NCBI GenBank assembly: GCA_007258455.2
Contig: VDFB02047230.1
Span: forward strand, 161,890,635 to 161,954,634
Direction of reading: 5' to 3'
Length of the DNA: 64,000 nt
From: Sequoia sempervirens
Taxonomy: Eukaryota; Streptophyta; Pinopsida; Cupressales; Cupressaceae
The position numbers and the translations under genes are program-made. Shown piece by piece: positions 34,672-46,849 of the stretch (within the stretch, counting starts at the first letter, position 1; each line of letters starts with the position of its first letter). Below the pieces are notes generated by a model. It had not been told where the DNA came from. It did not search any database and saw only the letters and a program-made list of their open reading frames with translations.

Positions 34672-36443
34672 GAGGATGAACTTGCTTCAAAATCACACTA
34701 AAGTAGCCATGAACATCGATAGGAGGGTTCGAATGCACTTACACTAGCAAGATGGAATAACAACGATCAAGAGGGATGATATAGCCCCTAGGATGAAGAT
34801 CCCCTGGAAAACTAGACATAAGAACAAAGGAACACACAAGTGTTGAGATGAATTGGATGAAGCTTTGATCGTTAGTCCAACTAGTTGTGGATTAGATCTA
34901 GGCTGATTATTTGAAAAAGAGAATGTGTACTCACTCTGGGGCCACAAAACTTTAGGTTGTCCATGGGGTGAGAAGGACCAAATGTACTCACTTTGGGGCC
35001 ATTGAACTAGTTGTCCGTAGGGTGAGAAATCCCAAAAAGGTAAGATACATACACTAGTTGGTATGTATTCACAAACACAAAAGTGGCTATGGGGAAAAGT
35101 CATGTTACTACGTGGGCTTCCCGCTCAACCATATTAAAGTTGTACCTGTTGATAACTTTTACAAGGTTACACAAGGAAAAATTTCATGAACAAAAAGACA
35201 AAGTACCATAGTCATGCAAGCTACGTAATGCAAGGTGGCAAAAAGGTAAAAATGTAAAATGAAAGAAGTGTAAAATGAAAAGGATGTTCAAAAGAGTCTT
35301 GTTCAGTTCATGCAAGGTCAATCACTTAGGGAAAATTTTGTCTAATGTCTCCAAGAGAGGACCAATCAAAGAATAGTATATTTGCAACTTAGGGGATGCA
35401 GTGTGTCGCATCAGGCCATTGAGAGGAATGCAATATGCTTAGAAAGATCACACTTATGAAGGAAATCACACCTAATGTCATCGACAAAGTGACAAACACA
35501 TCATATAAACAAAAAGGCTGCACTAGGAACCAAGAATGCAAATTAATTATGGTAATGTATGCCCCCCACTTTAAAGGAATTGCTAGACATTGTTCTGTGA
35601 GAAATTACTTTAAAGTAGAGAAGAAAAGAAAATGGAAAAAGGAAAACAAGACATGAGAGCCAACCTAGAAAGCCCCTATGCCAAGTCATATGTTTCAAAT
35701 TTAGGCTGCATCGTGCCAAAAAAAATGAAAAATAAAAGGGAGTTTCCCCCCAAAAAAGAAAGCACACCAAACACATAAGAGATCTATGGATTTGGGGTCA
35801 CTATGTTCGTTGCTGCAATATTTTTTATGAAAGAGTGTGAAACTATCATCATTCCACAAAGCACATAGAACTGGAAGAATGACACAAAGAGAGTGAAAAA
35901 AAAGGAAAGCGAAAGTATGTTTCGGGTCAACATGGAAGAGACATTGCGGTCTCGATGCTTTGCATCATCTCCAAAAGGAAAACACAAGTGAAACAAAGGA
36001 AAATGAAAAAGATTTTGGGTTAACATGAAGGAGACATTTCGGTCTCAATTCCTTGCATCATCCCCAAAAGGAAAGAAAAAAACAAAAAAATAAAAATACA
36101 AGGACCGTTTTGGTCAACATGGAAGAGACATAGGGTGTCTCTATGCTTTGTGTCATCCCCAAAAGGAAAACAAAAAAAAAAAGTGAAAAAGACAAGGACC
36201 TTTTGGGTCAACATGGAAGAGACAAAGAGTGTCTCTACGCTTTGTGTCATCCCCAAAAGGAAAATACAAAATGAAAGTGAAAAAGAAAATGCATGACAAA
36301 TAGAAGAATAAAGGTACAAATAGAAGAAGTGTACAAAGAGAGAAAACATCAAACAAATGATACGGGGGAGACACGATACACACACAAAAAGGAAAAAGAA
36401 AAAAAAAGAGAAAAAGTGAAAAGGCTAGTTAGGTGAATGCAAG
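34672..36443 (-). other. Element C long 3' non-coding region
   Basis: No RT or other domain lies here, although pol would be expected. It contains two copies of a phrase with gtactcact and ggggccattg-like flanks near 34927-35040 (period about 62 bp) and the tandem block below. Open frames are Phe-rich shadows of purine-rich DNA. Confidence 0.6.
35925..36270. repeat. Four tandem repeats of about 94 bp in element C
   Basis: Units start near 35925, 36017, 36112 and 36206. Each has gtcaacatggaagagaca or a variant, then a gtctc...tgcat or gtgtc core, then atccccaaaaggaaa, then a variable A-rich spacer. A diverged relative, gtcaacacggaagg...tttgcatcatccccaa, occurs once in element D near 63181. 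Confidence 0.85.
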
Positions 36444-38067
36444 TCAACCATCTAACAGGTTGTCCACTTCCCAATTATGTTTAGTGTAGTGTGAGGGTGG
36501 TTGACTATCCAAAGGAATAATTGCAATCACCGAACTAGGAGTTGTACCAGGTTCTTCACTTGGTGGAGAGGATTTATCATGTAAGCTCATTGTATATGAA
36601 AATAGAGAATTTAAGTCGTTATGTACTTCTTCACCTATTTTTTCTATCATCGTATCATCATCATCATCATCGTCAAGATTAATGACAAGAGGAGGACGAA
36701 GGGTGATTTCTAAGGATGGATGTATTAAAAGTTGTGGTTGTTGGATTGGTTTATTTTGTTGTGATTGTTTCATTGGACTATGTTGTGGCAGGTTAAGAGA
36801 AGGAGGATGGTCATCTATTACTTCTATTAAGGGTGGAGGTTGATGTTCTTTATTTTCTTCCATGCGAGATTGATGAGTAAGGAGATGACGACGACGCCTA
36901 CGTTCCCTAGCACTGTGGTTTTGTTTAATTCGGTTTTGGAGTTGTTGAGGTGTAAGAGAAGATTGAGTCATCATAGGTTCTTCTACTTATGAAGAGGGAA
37001 GAATAGAAGAAACCAAAGAAGATGCGTCAACCACTTTCTCTTTGGCTTTATACACTTGTTTAAGGTGAGGATGCATGACAAGAGTGGTTTCATTTTCTCT
37101 TGGTCGTTTGAATGGTGGTGGGGAAGTATCTAAGGGTGGTTGTTTAGGAGGTTGTGTGTTGTGCTCAATTTCAGACTCAGGTTTGAAGCATGGTTTTGTC
37201 TATGATAGGAAGTGTGGAAGTGGATAGGGACACATTACGAAGAGACAATTCAGTGATCTTTTTGGCTTTAAACTTTTGACAAGCAATGAAAAAGAAGTCC
37301 TTTCGAGGGGTGATGGGTTCCATGGGTGTAGGCCAAAAGGATTCTAATGAAAAATTACCTTTGGAAGATAAAGGATTAAAGCCACTATGGTGTATGGTGA
37401 CTATGTTATTGTCATGTGGAAACTTCAAACAGTTGTGAACAACTGATGAGATCGCTTTCATTGAGCAAAGCCAAGGGTGGCCTAGCCACAAAATACATTG
37501 GTCAGATTGTGGAATAATTGAAAATGTTACCTCCAAATTTTTAGGTACTATCTGTAAGGGTAGCATGATTGATCCAATCATAGGGCATGCAAAACCAGTA
37601 TGTGTCTTAATCCATGTAGTTTGTTTATTATATTCATCTTGATATAGCTCATGTAATACTAGAAACTCCTCTATGATCACATTCTCACCACAAGCGAGAT
37701 ATATTAATATCTCATTAGTGGGTTTATCATAGATTCTACCAGCTATGCAGAGAGGACCATCAGGAAGCTTTTGTAGTATGTCCTTTGCAGAAAAAGTGAT
37801 ATCAAGAGACTTAATGGTTTGGCCCTTACGAGGGATAATGTCTATCATAGCCACTAGTTCATCCATGGGACTTTTTGTAGTAACAGGGGGAGGTGTATCA
37901 TGTTGTTCATTGTTTGTATCAATAGTCATTACATCAGTGGTTGAAGGTTCTCTAGCCTTGACAAATGAGGTAGTATGTTTAGGCATGGGATTAGTGAAAA
38001 TTTGCAAATTATGGTTAGGGGGTGCAACAAACTTATTGCCTTGATCATTAACACCCATAATGGACAA
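36444..38067 (-). pseudogene. Element C polyprotein: protease-like segment and C-terminus
   Basis: The frame 38067-37177 has CPMIGSIMLPLQIVPKNLEV, FSIIPQSDQCILWLGHPWL, SMKAISSVVHNCLKFP and IVTIHHSGFNP. These fit the retropepsin region of Tat-like gypsy polyproteins (GSI-LP, then LG-PWL and H-CLKFP). No Asp-Thr/Ser-Gly catalytic triad is visible, so it is probably not an active protease. 36974-36444 is a low-complexity frame with Arg-rich, Gln-rich and Asp-run stretches, ending TKHNWEVDNLLDG. The same ending (EWEVDDLL) occurs in element D. The two frames are separated by stops. Confidence 0.7.
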
Positions 38068-38088
38068 AAGGCTTGAATCAATGAGGTC

Positions 38089-39805
38089 TCAAACTAAATA
38101 TTTTACATGCTTGCAGTGTTCTGTGTCATGTCCATTATGGTGATGAAAATGAAAATAAGAATTAGGTTTGAAGGTGGGTGGTAATGGATGGTTTGGATCA
38201 AGTGGTCTAACAGGTGGCAAAGTGAGCATGCGTTGTTGAATTAATTGGTTCATCGTGTTACGAAGGGTATTGGGTAGGGGAGCAAACTGTCTCTTCGCGT
38301 CCCCATAGGTATAAGGCATCAATGCTTTAACAACTACCACTTGATTTGGAACTGGTTGGGTTAGCTACAGTTGAGGTTGAGGAGGTGGATTAAACAGTAA
38401 AAAGCCTCTATTTGGTTTGCAAAATATTTGTGTGTTATTTTGGTTTTGATTGTTGTGTTCAGGTTTTTCAGCTCAGCTAGAAGTGGATTTTGAATCATGA
38501 ATTGAAATTGAGTTATGGTATTCACACAAGGTTGTGCATAAATGCATAAATGCATAAATGAAGGGGATTTCATCATTGTTAATTTATCCTAAAGGTGTGT
38601 GTGCAAGTTTTCAATAAACATATTTTTTAGATGTGCATTAAGAATCTTGACATCAATTTGAGCATACACAGATTGGTATCATGCGATAAAAATCTATTAC
38701 TTTTTCATAGGTGTCATGTGAAACTGAAAGTGACTTATGAAAGCATCCACCAATTCATTGAAAGAATGGATGGAATGATTAGGAAAGTTGGAAAACCACT
38801 TAGGTAGTATCTTTCAAGGTCCTTGGAAATAGTTAAGCTAACAATTTATCATCAAGGACAAAGTCACTACACAAAGCTATATAAGCATTAACATGGTTGA
38901 CAAGAAGGTCTCCTTTTCTACCATATTTCTCAAATCGAGAAATTTCTATCCCTTTTGGCATCGAGGTACATAATATTTCTAATGATAAAGGGCTGCTACG
39001 AACATGATATGTAGGTGGAGTGGATTGACCTTGGCTAATGGTGGAAAGTTGATGTTGCATGGATGAAACGGTGGTAAGGAGTTGTGTAAGAATGGGATCA
39101 GGGTATGTGGGTTGAGGTGGAAGGGAAAATGGTGATGGAGTGTAGGTGATATGAGGGGAAGTGAAAGGAACACTATGGGGTGTGAAGGTGGTGGAAAGGA
39201 CTTGCGATGCCACAAGAGAAGTAGGAATGCTAGTGGAAATTGGGGAAAGAGGTAGCCACATAATTAACCTAATGCATAGTTGTGTGGACATGTGGATTGG
39301 TATAGGTTGGTATGGAAGCTATGGTTGAAGGGGGAGGAACTTGAGATCCTCCTTGGCTTACAGGAATGTTTGTAGATTGGATATTAGAAGAAGCATGTTT
39401 ATTGTAAATTTTGGAAATCTTCTTCATCACTTGCAATCCATCATCACTTTCAATTAAATGATGAATGTTTTCAATGGTAGGTATGGAAGTGGTAGAAATT
39501 TTTTCGAGTGACAAGTCTTGTTGTAAGTGTGCAAAATACTCATGAATATTAATGACCTTGTCTTGTGGGAGGGAGTTGTTTTGGTTGTCAACATTCATTG
39601 GATGGAAAGATGAAGGCATAGAAGTGGTATTTTCAAGGCCTAATGCACCATTGTCCATACTAGGAGCAGAAGCGTGTGAGATCCCAAGGTCCACAATGAA
39701 AGTGCCATCATAGGAGGCCACAAGTCTAGAAATTATTCTCACTAAAGTATTATCAACGGGGCACCAAACACTGATACAAGTACCAAAAAAGAGGGGTGAA
39801 TGCAA
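38089..39805 (-). pseudogene. Element C gag (broken)
   Basis: Overlapping minus-strand frames at 39805-39269, 39291-38833 and 38340-38089. The N-terminal part is Ser/Thr-rich. The gag core is visible at 38960-38820: GIEISRFEKYGRKGDLLVNH, then ALCSDFVLDDKLLA and LFPRTL, matching the retrotransposon gag domain of gypsy elements. The C-terminus has YFHFHHHNGHDTEHCKHVKY, the His-rich form of the C-x-FH-x-x-x-GHDTE-x-C motif. Gag would build the particle; stops and frameshifts break it. Confidence 0.82.
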
Positions 39806-39938
39806 ATGAAAACTAATAGAAGAGTCTAAAATGAAAGTAAATTAAATGCTGCTAACTATAACTGAGATCTAACTACAAAAAATAGAGATGTAGAAAAATG
39901 CCAAAAAAATGTTAAAAATGTGGTTTAACAAGTGTAGA

Positions 39939-39972
39939 GGGACTGATCCGCCCTAGGTGGCGAATGAGTCCC
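39939..39972. repeat. Hairpin motif in element C 5' leader
   Basis: Reads ggactgatccgcc, a short loop, then ggcgaatgagtcc: a stem of 13 with two mismatches. It is the only copy outside the LTRs and lies between the 5' LTR and gag on the minus strand. Confidence 0.75.
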
Positions 39973-40250
39973 AGTATTTTTGTGTGTTTTTCAGATATTT
40001 TAATGTGATCTTAATGTTCTACAGAATGTAATCAAGGATGCAGAATGCAGATTTTGAGTTTTTTCAATGAGATGCAATGCAAAAATGAAATCTAAATGAA
40101 TCTTTCACTAATGCAATATGAAAAGTCCTAAAATGAAAATAAAAAAAATGTACTAATTGAATGTTAATGCAAATGTAAACTAGGATGAAATATGTAAATT
40201 AAATGAGAAATGAAAAGTGATCAAACGTTGTGTTCACCAAAATGAACTAT

Positions 40251-41856
40251 TGATTTTTGGCTCCTATGGACAACTCTTGCTCAGTTAGGGTTTTTCACCT
40301 AAAAGGAGAGACATAGGAGCAAAAATGCTAATGGTTCATTCAAATTATGTTATGTGCAATGTTTTCTAACCTAAATGAAGTTAACTAAGTGCAATTGACT
40401 GATCTAAATGAATGAAAATGAATACAAAAGTGAAATTAAAGTTATGTTTGAAAACACATTGTGATATGCAAATAATGAAGGAAATGAGGAAAATATGCAG
40501 ATCAGAAAGAAATAAGTTAAATCACAGTGAACTTGGGTGAAGTATGATGAATTTGGAATGTTGTGGATGTTGGATGAAGTCACCAATTTTTCATAGTGGG
40601 AGTCATTCACCCAGGGTGATGAATTAGTCCTCCTCCTGGTGAAAAACTGTCGAAAACAAGTTTCTGTTTATCGGGATCCAGAATCTGAAAAAATTTAGAT
40701 TTTTAGTCCTAAGGTGGGACTCATTTTCCATAGGTGGCGAATCAGTCCTCTCACAAATTTTTGAAAAATTAGGAGACAACTTTGTAACACCAAATCTGGA
40801 AATCACTGCTTGTCAGGTTGTCAAAGTCAATTCTATAGGAAACAGACAAAAAACCTTCTCCAAGCTTTAAATAGACTTGAGTTGACTTGAAGCTCCTAGT
40901 TGACTTGTAAACCAATCTTAAAAACCAAAAATATTTTCAAATCTACACACAAAAGGCTACAAACTTGAACATGTAATAGGGGAAAAATGGTTTAAGGTTA
41001 GTGAATAGGGGTTTGCCTTGGTCAAACCCCACTTTTGGTAATCAAACCTTAATAAAATAATAAAATGAAAAGGAATGATAAAATAAAAACATGAAAATTC
41101 TATAAAATTACCAAACCCTTGATGATGCAAGTCTAAAGTAATGTCAATGGCTGCTTCAAAGTGCTTGAATAGTGCTTGAAAATATGTTGTAAAATGCTTG
41201 AATGCTTGAATGAATAGGTGAATAAGTGAACTTGATGAATGGGGGTTGAAATGAGGTGAAAATCACTTATTTATACACACTTGTGACTTAGTTATCCATT
41301 CATACCTCATCATAGGACGACATCAAGTGTTTTTGAATAAAATCCCGAAAGGAAATTTAAAATATTTTGAATTTGGGGCCAAGGGGGACTCATTCGCCAC
41401 CCATGGCGAATGGGTCCCACCTAGGACCTAAAAATGTGTGTTAGGAAATATGTTGTATTTAATGTTGTTTGTTGGGATAATACTAAAAAATGCACTTAAT
41501 TAATCATATGAGAGCATAAAGGGGCCAAATAAAGCATGAAAAAGGGATAAACAGTGAAGATGTGCCTAGAAGAGCATGAAAGCTTGTTACAAGACTTTAC
41601 AACACTTCAAAATAGGACTTGTTTAGTGATGAAAAGGTGATTTTTAGGTGAATTGTAATTAAGAGTCTAGAAGAATGTAGAAATGTCTTACAACACTTCA
41701 CAACACCTTCACAAGACATCGTTCTTTGAATTTTAGTACCTAAATAAGCATGTTCAAGCCATGTTACAACATAAAATCAGAGAAAAATAGACAAACACCA
41801 TGAAACAAGACCTAAAAGGCCATGAAAATGACAAAGGGCCATTTTTCTATAGCACA
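40251..41856 (-). repeat. Element C 5' LTR
   Basis: Direct repeat of 33058-34653 with the same TG start and CA end. It carries the same three hairpin positions (40599-40630, 40717-40748, 41386-41417). A primer binding site next to 40250 could not be assigned to a tRNA. Confidence 0.93.
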
Positions 41857-43020
41857 ATGCTGAGACCACATAGTAGGACTAGGCCCAATCTTTGAAAGAA
41901 TGGAAGAATATAAGGTACAACTCAATCCCAAGAAATGTGTCTTTGTGGTAACTCCAAGAAAAATCTTGGGATATATTATGTCAATGAGAGGAATTGAAAT
42001 AGATCAAACAAAATTAAAAGCAATCCTCGACATGGAAGCACCATGGATACTGAAACAATTAAGAGGTCTATAGGGAAGGCTTCAATCAATCAAAAGATTT
42101 ATAGCACAAATGGCTAATAAAACTATCCCTTGTTCCCATTTAGTCCACAAGGGAGTAACCTACAAGTGGGATGAGAATTAAAATTAGGCATTTAATCAAA
42201 TTAAAGAATACTTACTAACACCACCAATCCTCATGTCGCCAATCCATAACAAACCACTAATCCTTTACATTTCAACTACAGTGGCAGCTCTCGGTGCTCT
42301 TCTGGCTCAACATAATGAAATAGGAAAAGAGAGAAATATACTACATCACTATAATCTTAGTGGGACATGAGCTAAACTGCACGTTCATTGAGAAATCTTA
42401 TTTTGTAGTAGTGTTTGCCTCACAAAAGTTTAGACACAACATGGGAAGGTATACTTTGACGAAGTTTAGATGAGTCAATCTTCAACTTGAATTTTGCAGA
42501 CCATTGGAAGGTATAATTTGACAGATCATACACACAACATGGGTCAGAAGCATGAATACTCTTCATCACACCACAAGGGGATTGTATCCCAAAATTATAT
42601 AGGTTTTATTTCCCTTGCACCAATAAAATTGCAGAATATGAAGCTCTTGTCATAGGAATCTGAATCATTGTACAATGGAAAATCATGGCACTCAAGGTCA
42701 ATGGGGATTCACAACTAGTGATCTATCAAGTCAATGATGAATATAAAACTAAGGATGACAAGCTTACCCTGTACAAAAAGATGGTGGAGGATCTCAAGGA
42801 GTTCTTCATTGACATAATGTTTGAGTAGATACTGAGGGTAAACAACAAAGTAGTTGATGATATGGATACAATTGGATCATTGCTAGATATCTCAAGGAAC
42901 ATCCATAAACATGAATTCCTTGTAGAGTAGCTTCTTGTACCAGCTTTTGAGGTACCAAAATATGAGTTCGTATATGAAATCATTGGTCTCAATGACCCCT
43001 AGTATCATGATATATTCACT
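41857..43020 (+). pseudogene. Element F RT end and RNase H (broken)
   Basis: Coding resumes right after element C: FERMEEYKVQLNPKKCVF, TPRKILGYIMSMRGIEID and FNQIKEYLLTPPILMSP, the RT thumb and connection of Tat-like gypsy elements. Weak RNase H similarity follows. Many stops and frame changes are present. Confidence 0.82.
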
Positions 43021-44255
43021 ACTTAAAAATAGGAGTCCTTGCCACCGACATCACCCCAAATCTCAAGAAAACCTTCATGAAAAAGTCATCCTACTTTGTC
43101 ACCTTAGGTGACACCCTCTATTGTAGGAGTATCGAAGGAACCTTATTACGATGCCTTGATCTTGAGGAAGCTTTGATTGCCTTAATAGAGGTATATAATG
43201 GAATTTGTGTTTCACACTCGATTGGTATGGCCTTGGCCAAGAAACTGCTAAGGATTGGGTACTACTGGCCTACTATGGGGAAAGAAGCTCACGAATATGT
43301 TTGAAAATGTATGCAATGTCAACACCATGGGGACCTCATCCATGCACCAGCTCAAGAGCTCCAACCAATCACCACACCTTGGCCCTTCTCATAGTGGGGA
43401 CTCAAACTCATTGGGAAAATCTCACCTACCTCATCTAATGGACACAAGTTCATTATCACCACCGTAAAATACTTCACAAAGTGGGTAGAAGCCATCCTGA
43501 TGACCTATATCACAGTGAAGTAGATCTCTAAATTCATCCTAAATTACCTTATTTTTTGTTACGATGTTCCAAAAGTCCTTATGTCTCATAATGGAACACC
43601 CTTCAAAAACTAGAATGTTCATGAGCTATGCCAAAGATTTAATATCCAACATTGCTTCTCCACCTTGTATTACCCCAAGGGTAATGGCCAAGTTGAGGCT
43701 TCCAATAAGACCATTCTAAAAATCCTAAATAAAATGGTCAATGAAGCTAGTTGTGATTGACATCTACAGTTAAACCCCGCCTTGTGGGCCTATCGAACAA
43801 GTATCTACACACCTATAGGAACAACCCCTTTCTCCTTGGTCTATGGATTAGATTGCATCCTACCCATTGAGGTTGAGCTCCCATCCCTAAGAATATCATT
43901 ACACAATCTTATTATTGATGAGGAGTATCATGTGTCATGGTTGAATGAGCTAAAATTACTAGACGAGTGTTGCATGGATGCTTTGAACCATTTACAAGTT
44001 TATCATAACCATCTCAAAAGAAGCTATAATAAAAAGATTAAGAGTCAATCCTTCCATGTCAGAGAGCTTGTTTTGAAGGAAAATCATAAGAATGTGCCAA
44101 ATCTAGATAACAAAGGTAAGTTTGAACCAAATTGGTTGGGACCCTTCATCATCACATCAAGTTACAAATCAAGAGAATATCAATCGTCCACACCAGAAGG
44201 GGAGCCTCTACAGGAGGTCATCAATAGCTCCCGTCTCAAAAAAAATTATGCCTAA
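43021..44255 (+). pseudogene. Element F integrase (broken)
   Basis: The zinc-binding end reads HSIGMALAKKLLRIGYYWPT, then CMQCQHHGD. The core has HKFIITTVKYFTKWVEAI, LMSHNGTPFKN (usual S-D-NGTPF, so the second catalytic Asp appears as His), and YYPKGNGQVEASNKTI (Glu kept). The C-terminal part reads LWAYRTSIYTPIGTTPFSLV, then FEPNWLGPFII, and ends at 44255. Several stops make it a pseudogene. Confidence 0.88.
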
Positions 44256-46157
44256 GTTTGCAAGGTATAAATCAAAAAATACAAAAAAAAAATCCAAAAA
44301 AATCAGAAAAAGGATTGAAAACAGTAAAGAAAAAATCATCCTCTAGTGAAAACCACTTCACTGGCGCTTTGGGAAAGTAACTTGGTGAAAACTTGGCAAT
44401 CAAGTGCCTTGTGTAAGTAAGAATCCTCCTTCCACCATCCATTGTTTGGCTTGTTCTGCATTGCTTTCCATCATCTTCACCCATCACAATCCATTGTTTC
44501 TTCCATCACCCATCCACATCCACATCATAGCGTGATCCTGTGTCAGTGTCATGTTCCATCTTAGTACTACTTGGCATACTTCTAAGGTCAGTTTTTCATG
44601 CCTATATCAAGGCAGTTGATCATATCACGCTGGGGGAATTTCCTTCTACCTACATTGGATTAGATTCGTGTATACCCTTGAAATCTTCCATAACATTGAA
44701 AAATCCAAATACATTCATAAAACCAAGAAAATCCAAAAATAGGTCAAAAACTGAAAAAAGTTAAAAAAAATAGTCATCATGTTGAACTACATTGTCTCTG
44801 AGCTTGAACGTATCCAAGCCTAATCTTTGATTGTCCCCCAAGACATTAGGCTAGTCCTTAGGAGTCCATTATAATAAACTGATAATCTAATTGTTCATAT
44901 CTCATCAACAAATGATTCTGTGTCAGTTGAACTATGTGGTATCTGCATGTATAATGTAGGAAAGGCTAATCTTTGATCAACCCTCAAGGACCCTAGGATA
45001 GGTCCTTAGGTTAGGTTCTTGGTCAAAATATTAGAAAATACCAAAACATTGGAAATTTTAAAAATCAAAACATTTGTAAAACATCTCAAAAATCCCAAAA
45101 CAACCTCAAAACATTTCAAAATACCAAAAACATAAAAAAAACCCAAAATCATCCATCCCATTTCATGTTCACCTACAATAAACATCCACTCACAATAAAT
45201 CAATCATCATCTCCACCCTTCGGTGAAACAAGTATAGAAAACTTAAAGGTGTAAACTCAAACGTCAAGGTCTTAAGTCTAGGTCAATAGGTAAACAGGTT
45301 GGTTAACTCTTGGTATCAATATCCCATCATCTAATTAGTCTCATAATCATATGATAACATCATGTCCTAGGATACATCTTTCCTACAATGGACATCAACA
45401 TCATACATTATCGTAGTTCAGTCTTGGCTAGAGGTATGAAGAACATTAGCTTGTTCGTTTACTTGATCTTTTCTTATGATTTATCTTATTGCACCTATTC
45501 CCATGACCTATCGATGATGTCTATCTAAAAAAGATTTAGAGAGAAAGGAGTGGGGAATTGATCATTATATTTTGTTTGTTGTGCTTGTTGGATGTTCTTG
45601 TAATAAAACTTGGTGATACTTGCTTTGGTAGGTGTGTATGGAAGGAGTTTTGAATGACTTGTTGACTATTACATTGTTAGGTTATACCTTTCCATGTTTT
45701 GGTTTGAGATGTTTAAAACTTCTGAAATACATCCTTGTATGGTTTATGTATGTTAGGTGTGAACAAGAATACTCCTATTTGTTTGCTAAGTCAAAGTCCA
45801 TCACACTAGATATCACGCCATCCTGGTTGCCTATACCTTGATGCATCGTATCTATGTGTGTTATCAAACGTAAGGAAATTTGTGCCCTTTATGTCCCTAA
45901 TACCTAGATAAGAAATACATCATCATCACTCATCATCTTATCTAATAAATTTTTGATGACTCATAGACTTGTTTTACTTCTGTATCTTTTAAGATTCAAG
46001 GTTTGATCCCTCTCCTTCTTAGATCTTTTCCTTATACTAACATGGTATCATGACATTCAACAAAAAACTACCTGCATCTGTTCTAAATCCACAAACTGTT
46101 AGCATCCTAAATAATCCTGCATATCATCATAATAAGAAACCATCATCCATTCATTGC
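44256..46157 (+). other. Element F 3' non-coding region
   Basis: No coding domain. It holds a repeated module: 44781-44860 and 44915-45010 share gcctaatctttgat or ggctaatctttgat, followed by cctcaagg or ccccaaga and tccttagg. 45050-45150 is dominated by short aaaatccc and caaaac strings. A gctgggggaattt tract at 44629 resembles a polypurine tract but was not linked to an LTR. Confidence 0.5.
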
Positions 46158-46378
46158 ATCATCATTTAGGTGTTTAGCATAATATAGATTTGTTATTCTA
46201 AGCATCCTAGTCCATCTCATTTAACATTTGCATCATAATTTAGGTGTTTAGCATAATAAAGATTTTTTATTCTAAGTATCTTAGTCCATCTCATTTAACA
46301 TTTGCATCATCATTTAAGTGTTCAGCATAATATATTTGTTATTCGAAGCATCTTAAAATCATCATATTTTGCATTGTC
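46158..46378. repeat. Three 74-bp tandem repeats
   Basis: Units begin near 46158, 46231 and 46305. Each has catcatttaggtgtttagca or a close variant, then ttgttattctaagcatc, then tccatctcatttaacatttg. The third copy is cut short and diverged. Confidence 0.88.
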
Positions 46379-46379
46379 A

Positions 46380-46800
46380 TCATAATGCATACATCACATT
46401 CAAAAAACATATATCAAAATGTATCCATACATACATCTTACATCATCACATACCATATGGAAAAGATATTGAAAATGAAAGGTAAAACATTCATTACATG
46501 TGCATCCATGTCATACATCCATAAGCATCGCATACATCACATCATAAAGAATTCATAGCATGATCATAAATCACATCGATACATATCAAATGCATCCATC
46601 CCTCCACAATGCATTAAATAAAATCACATCATATAAATCACATCAGAGCCATCTCATATATATATATATATAAAAGATGAATGTCATGATACAATCAGAA
46701 TCAATTGTGTAATGTCATCATAAGGAATATACAAGAGGCTAATCAAAACTCATCCAATGAATGTATATACATCATATAATCAGGTTGTGGATCAAAAAAG
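46380..46800. repeat. CAT-rich low-complexity stretch
   Basis: Dense catacat, catcaca and tacatac strings and a short atatatatat run near 46657. No gene seen. It separates element F from the PMD pseudogene. Confidence 0.65.
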
Positions 46801-46849
46801 TGTCTAGGAAATATTAGAACCCCTAGCTCCCCTCACTTTGGCGGTCATT

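Larger units (their letters stand above)
33058..41856 (-). mobile_element. Element C: gag-only Ty3/gypsy-like retrotransposon
   Basis: It is 8.8 kb, with LTRs 33058-34653 (1596 bp) and 40251-41856 (1606 bp) that are nearly alike. The minus-strand interior has gag and a protease-like segment, then 1.8 kb of non-coding repeats and a polypurine tract. No RT, RNase H or integrase is present. It is inserted in the RT gene of element F: F reads ...RKFLNH up to 33057 and continues from 41857. The junctions share only 'at'; accat on the left may correspond to acaat at 41854-41858. It resembles gag-only (TR-GAG type) non-autonomous elements, which depend on pol from another element. Confidence 0.87.
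31736..46800 (+). mobile_element. Element F: 5'-truncated Tat-like Ty3/gypsy element
   Basis: Plus-strand pol runs from 31736 to 44255, interrupted by element C (33058-41856). RT, RNase H and a full-length but broken integrase are present; gag, protease and 5' LTR are missing. RT blocks such as DLKKACPKDDFPLPNIDII are of the Tat/Ogre type. A long non-coding region of short repeats follows. No LTR pair or target duplication was found, so the right end at about 46800 only marks where PMD similarity starts. Confidence 0.65.

Noticed and set aside
33053..41861. A clean 5-bp target duplication for element C
   Set aside because: The left flank is accat and the right side after the CA end is atgct. 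Only a shifted reading (acaat) resembles it, so no duplication is claimed.
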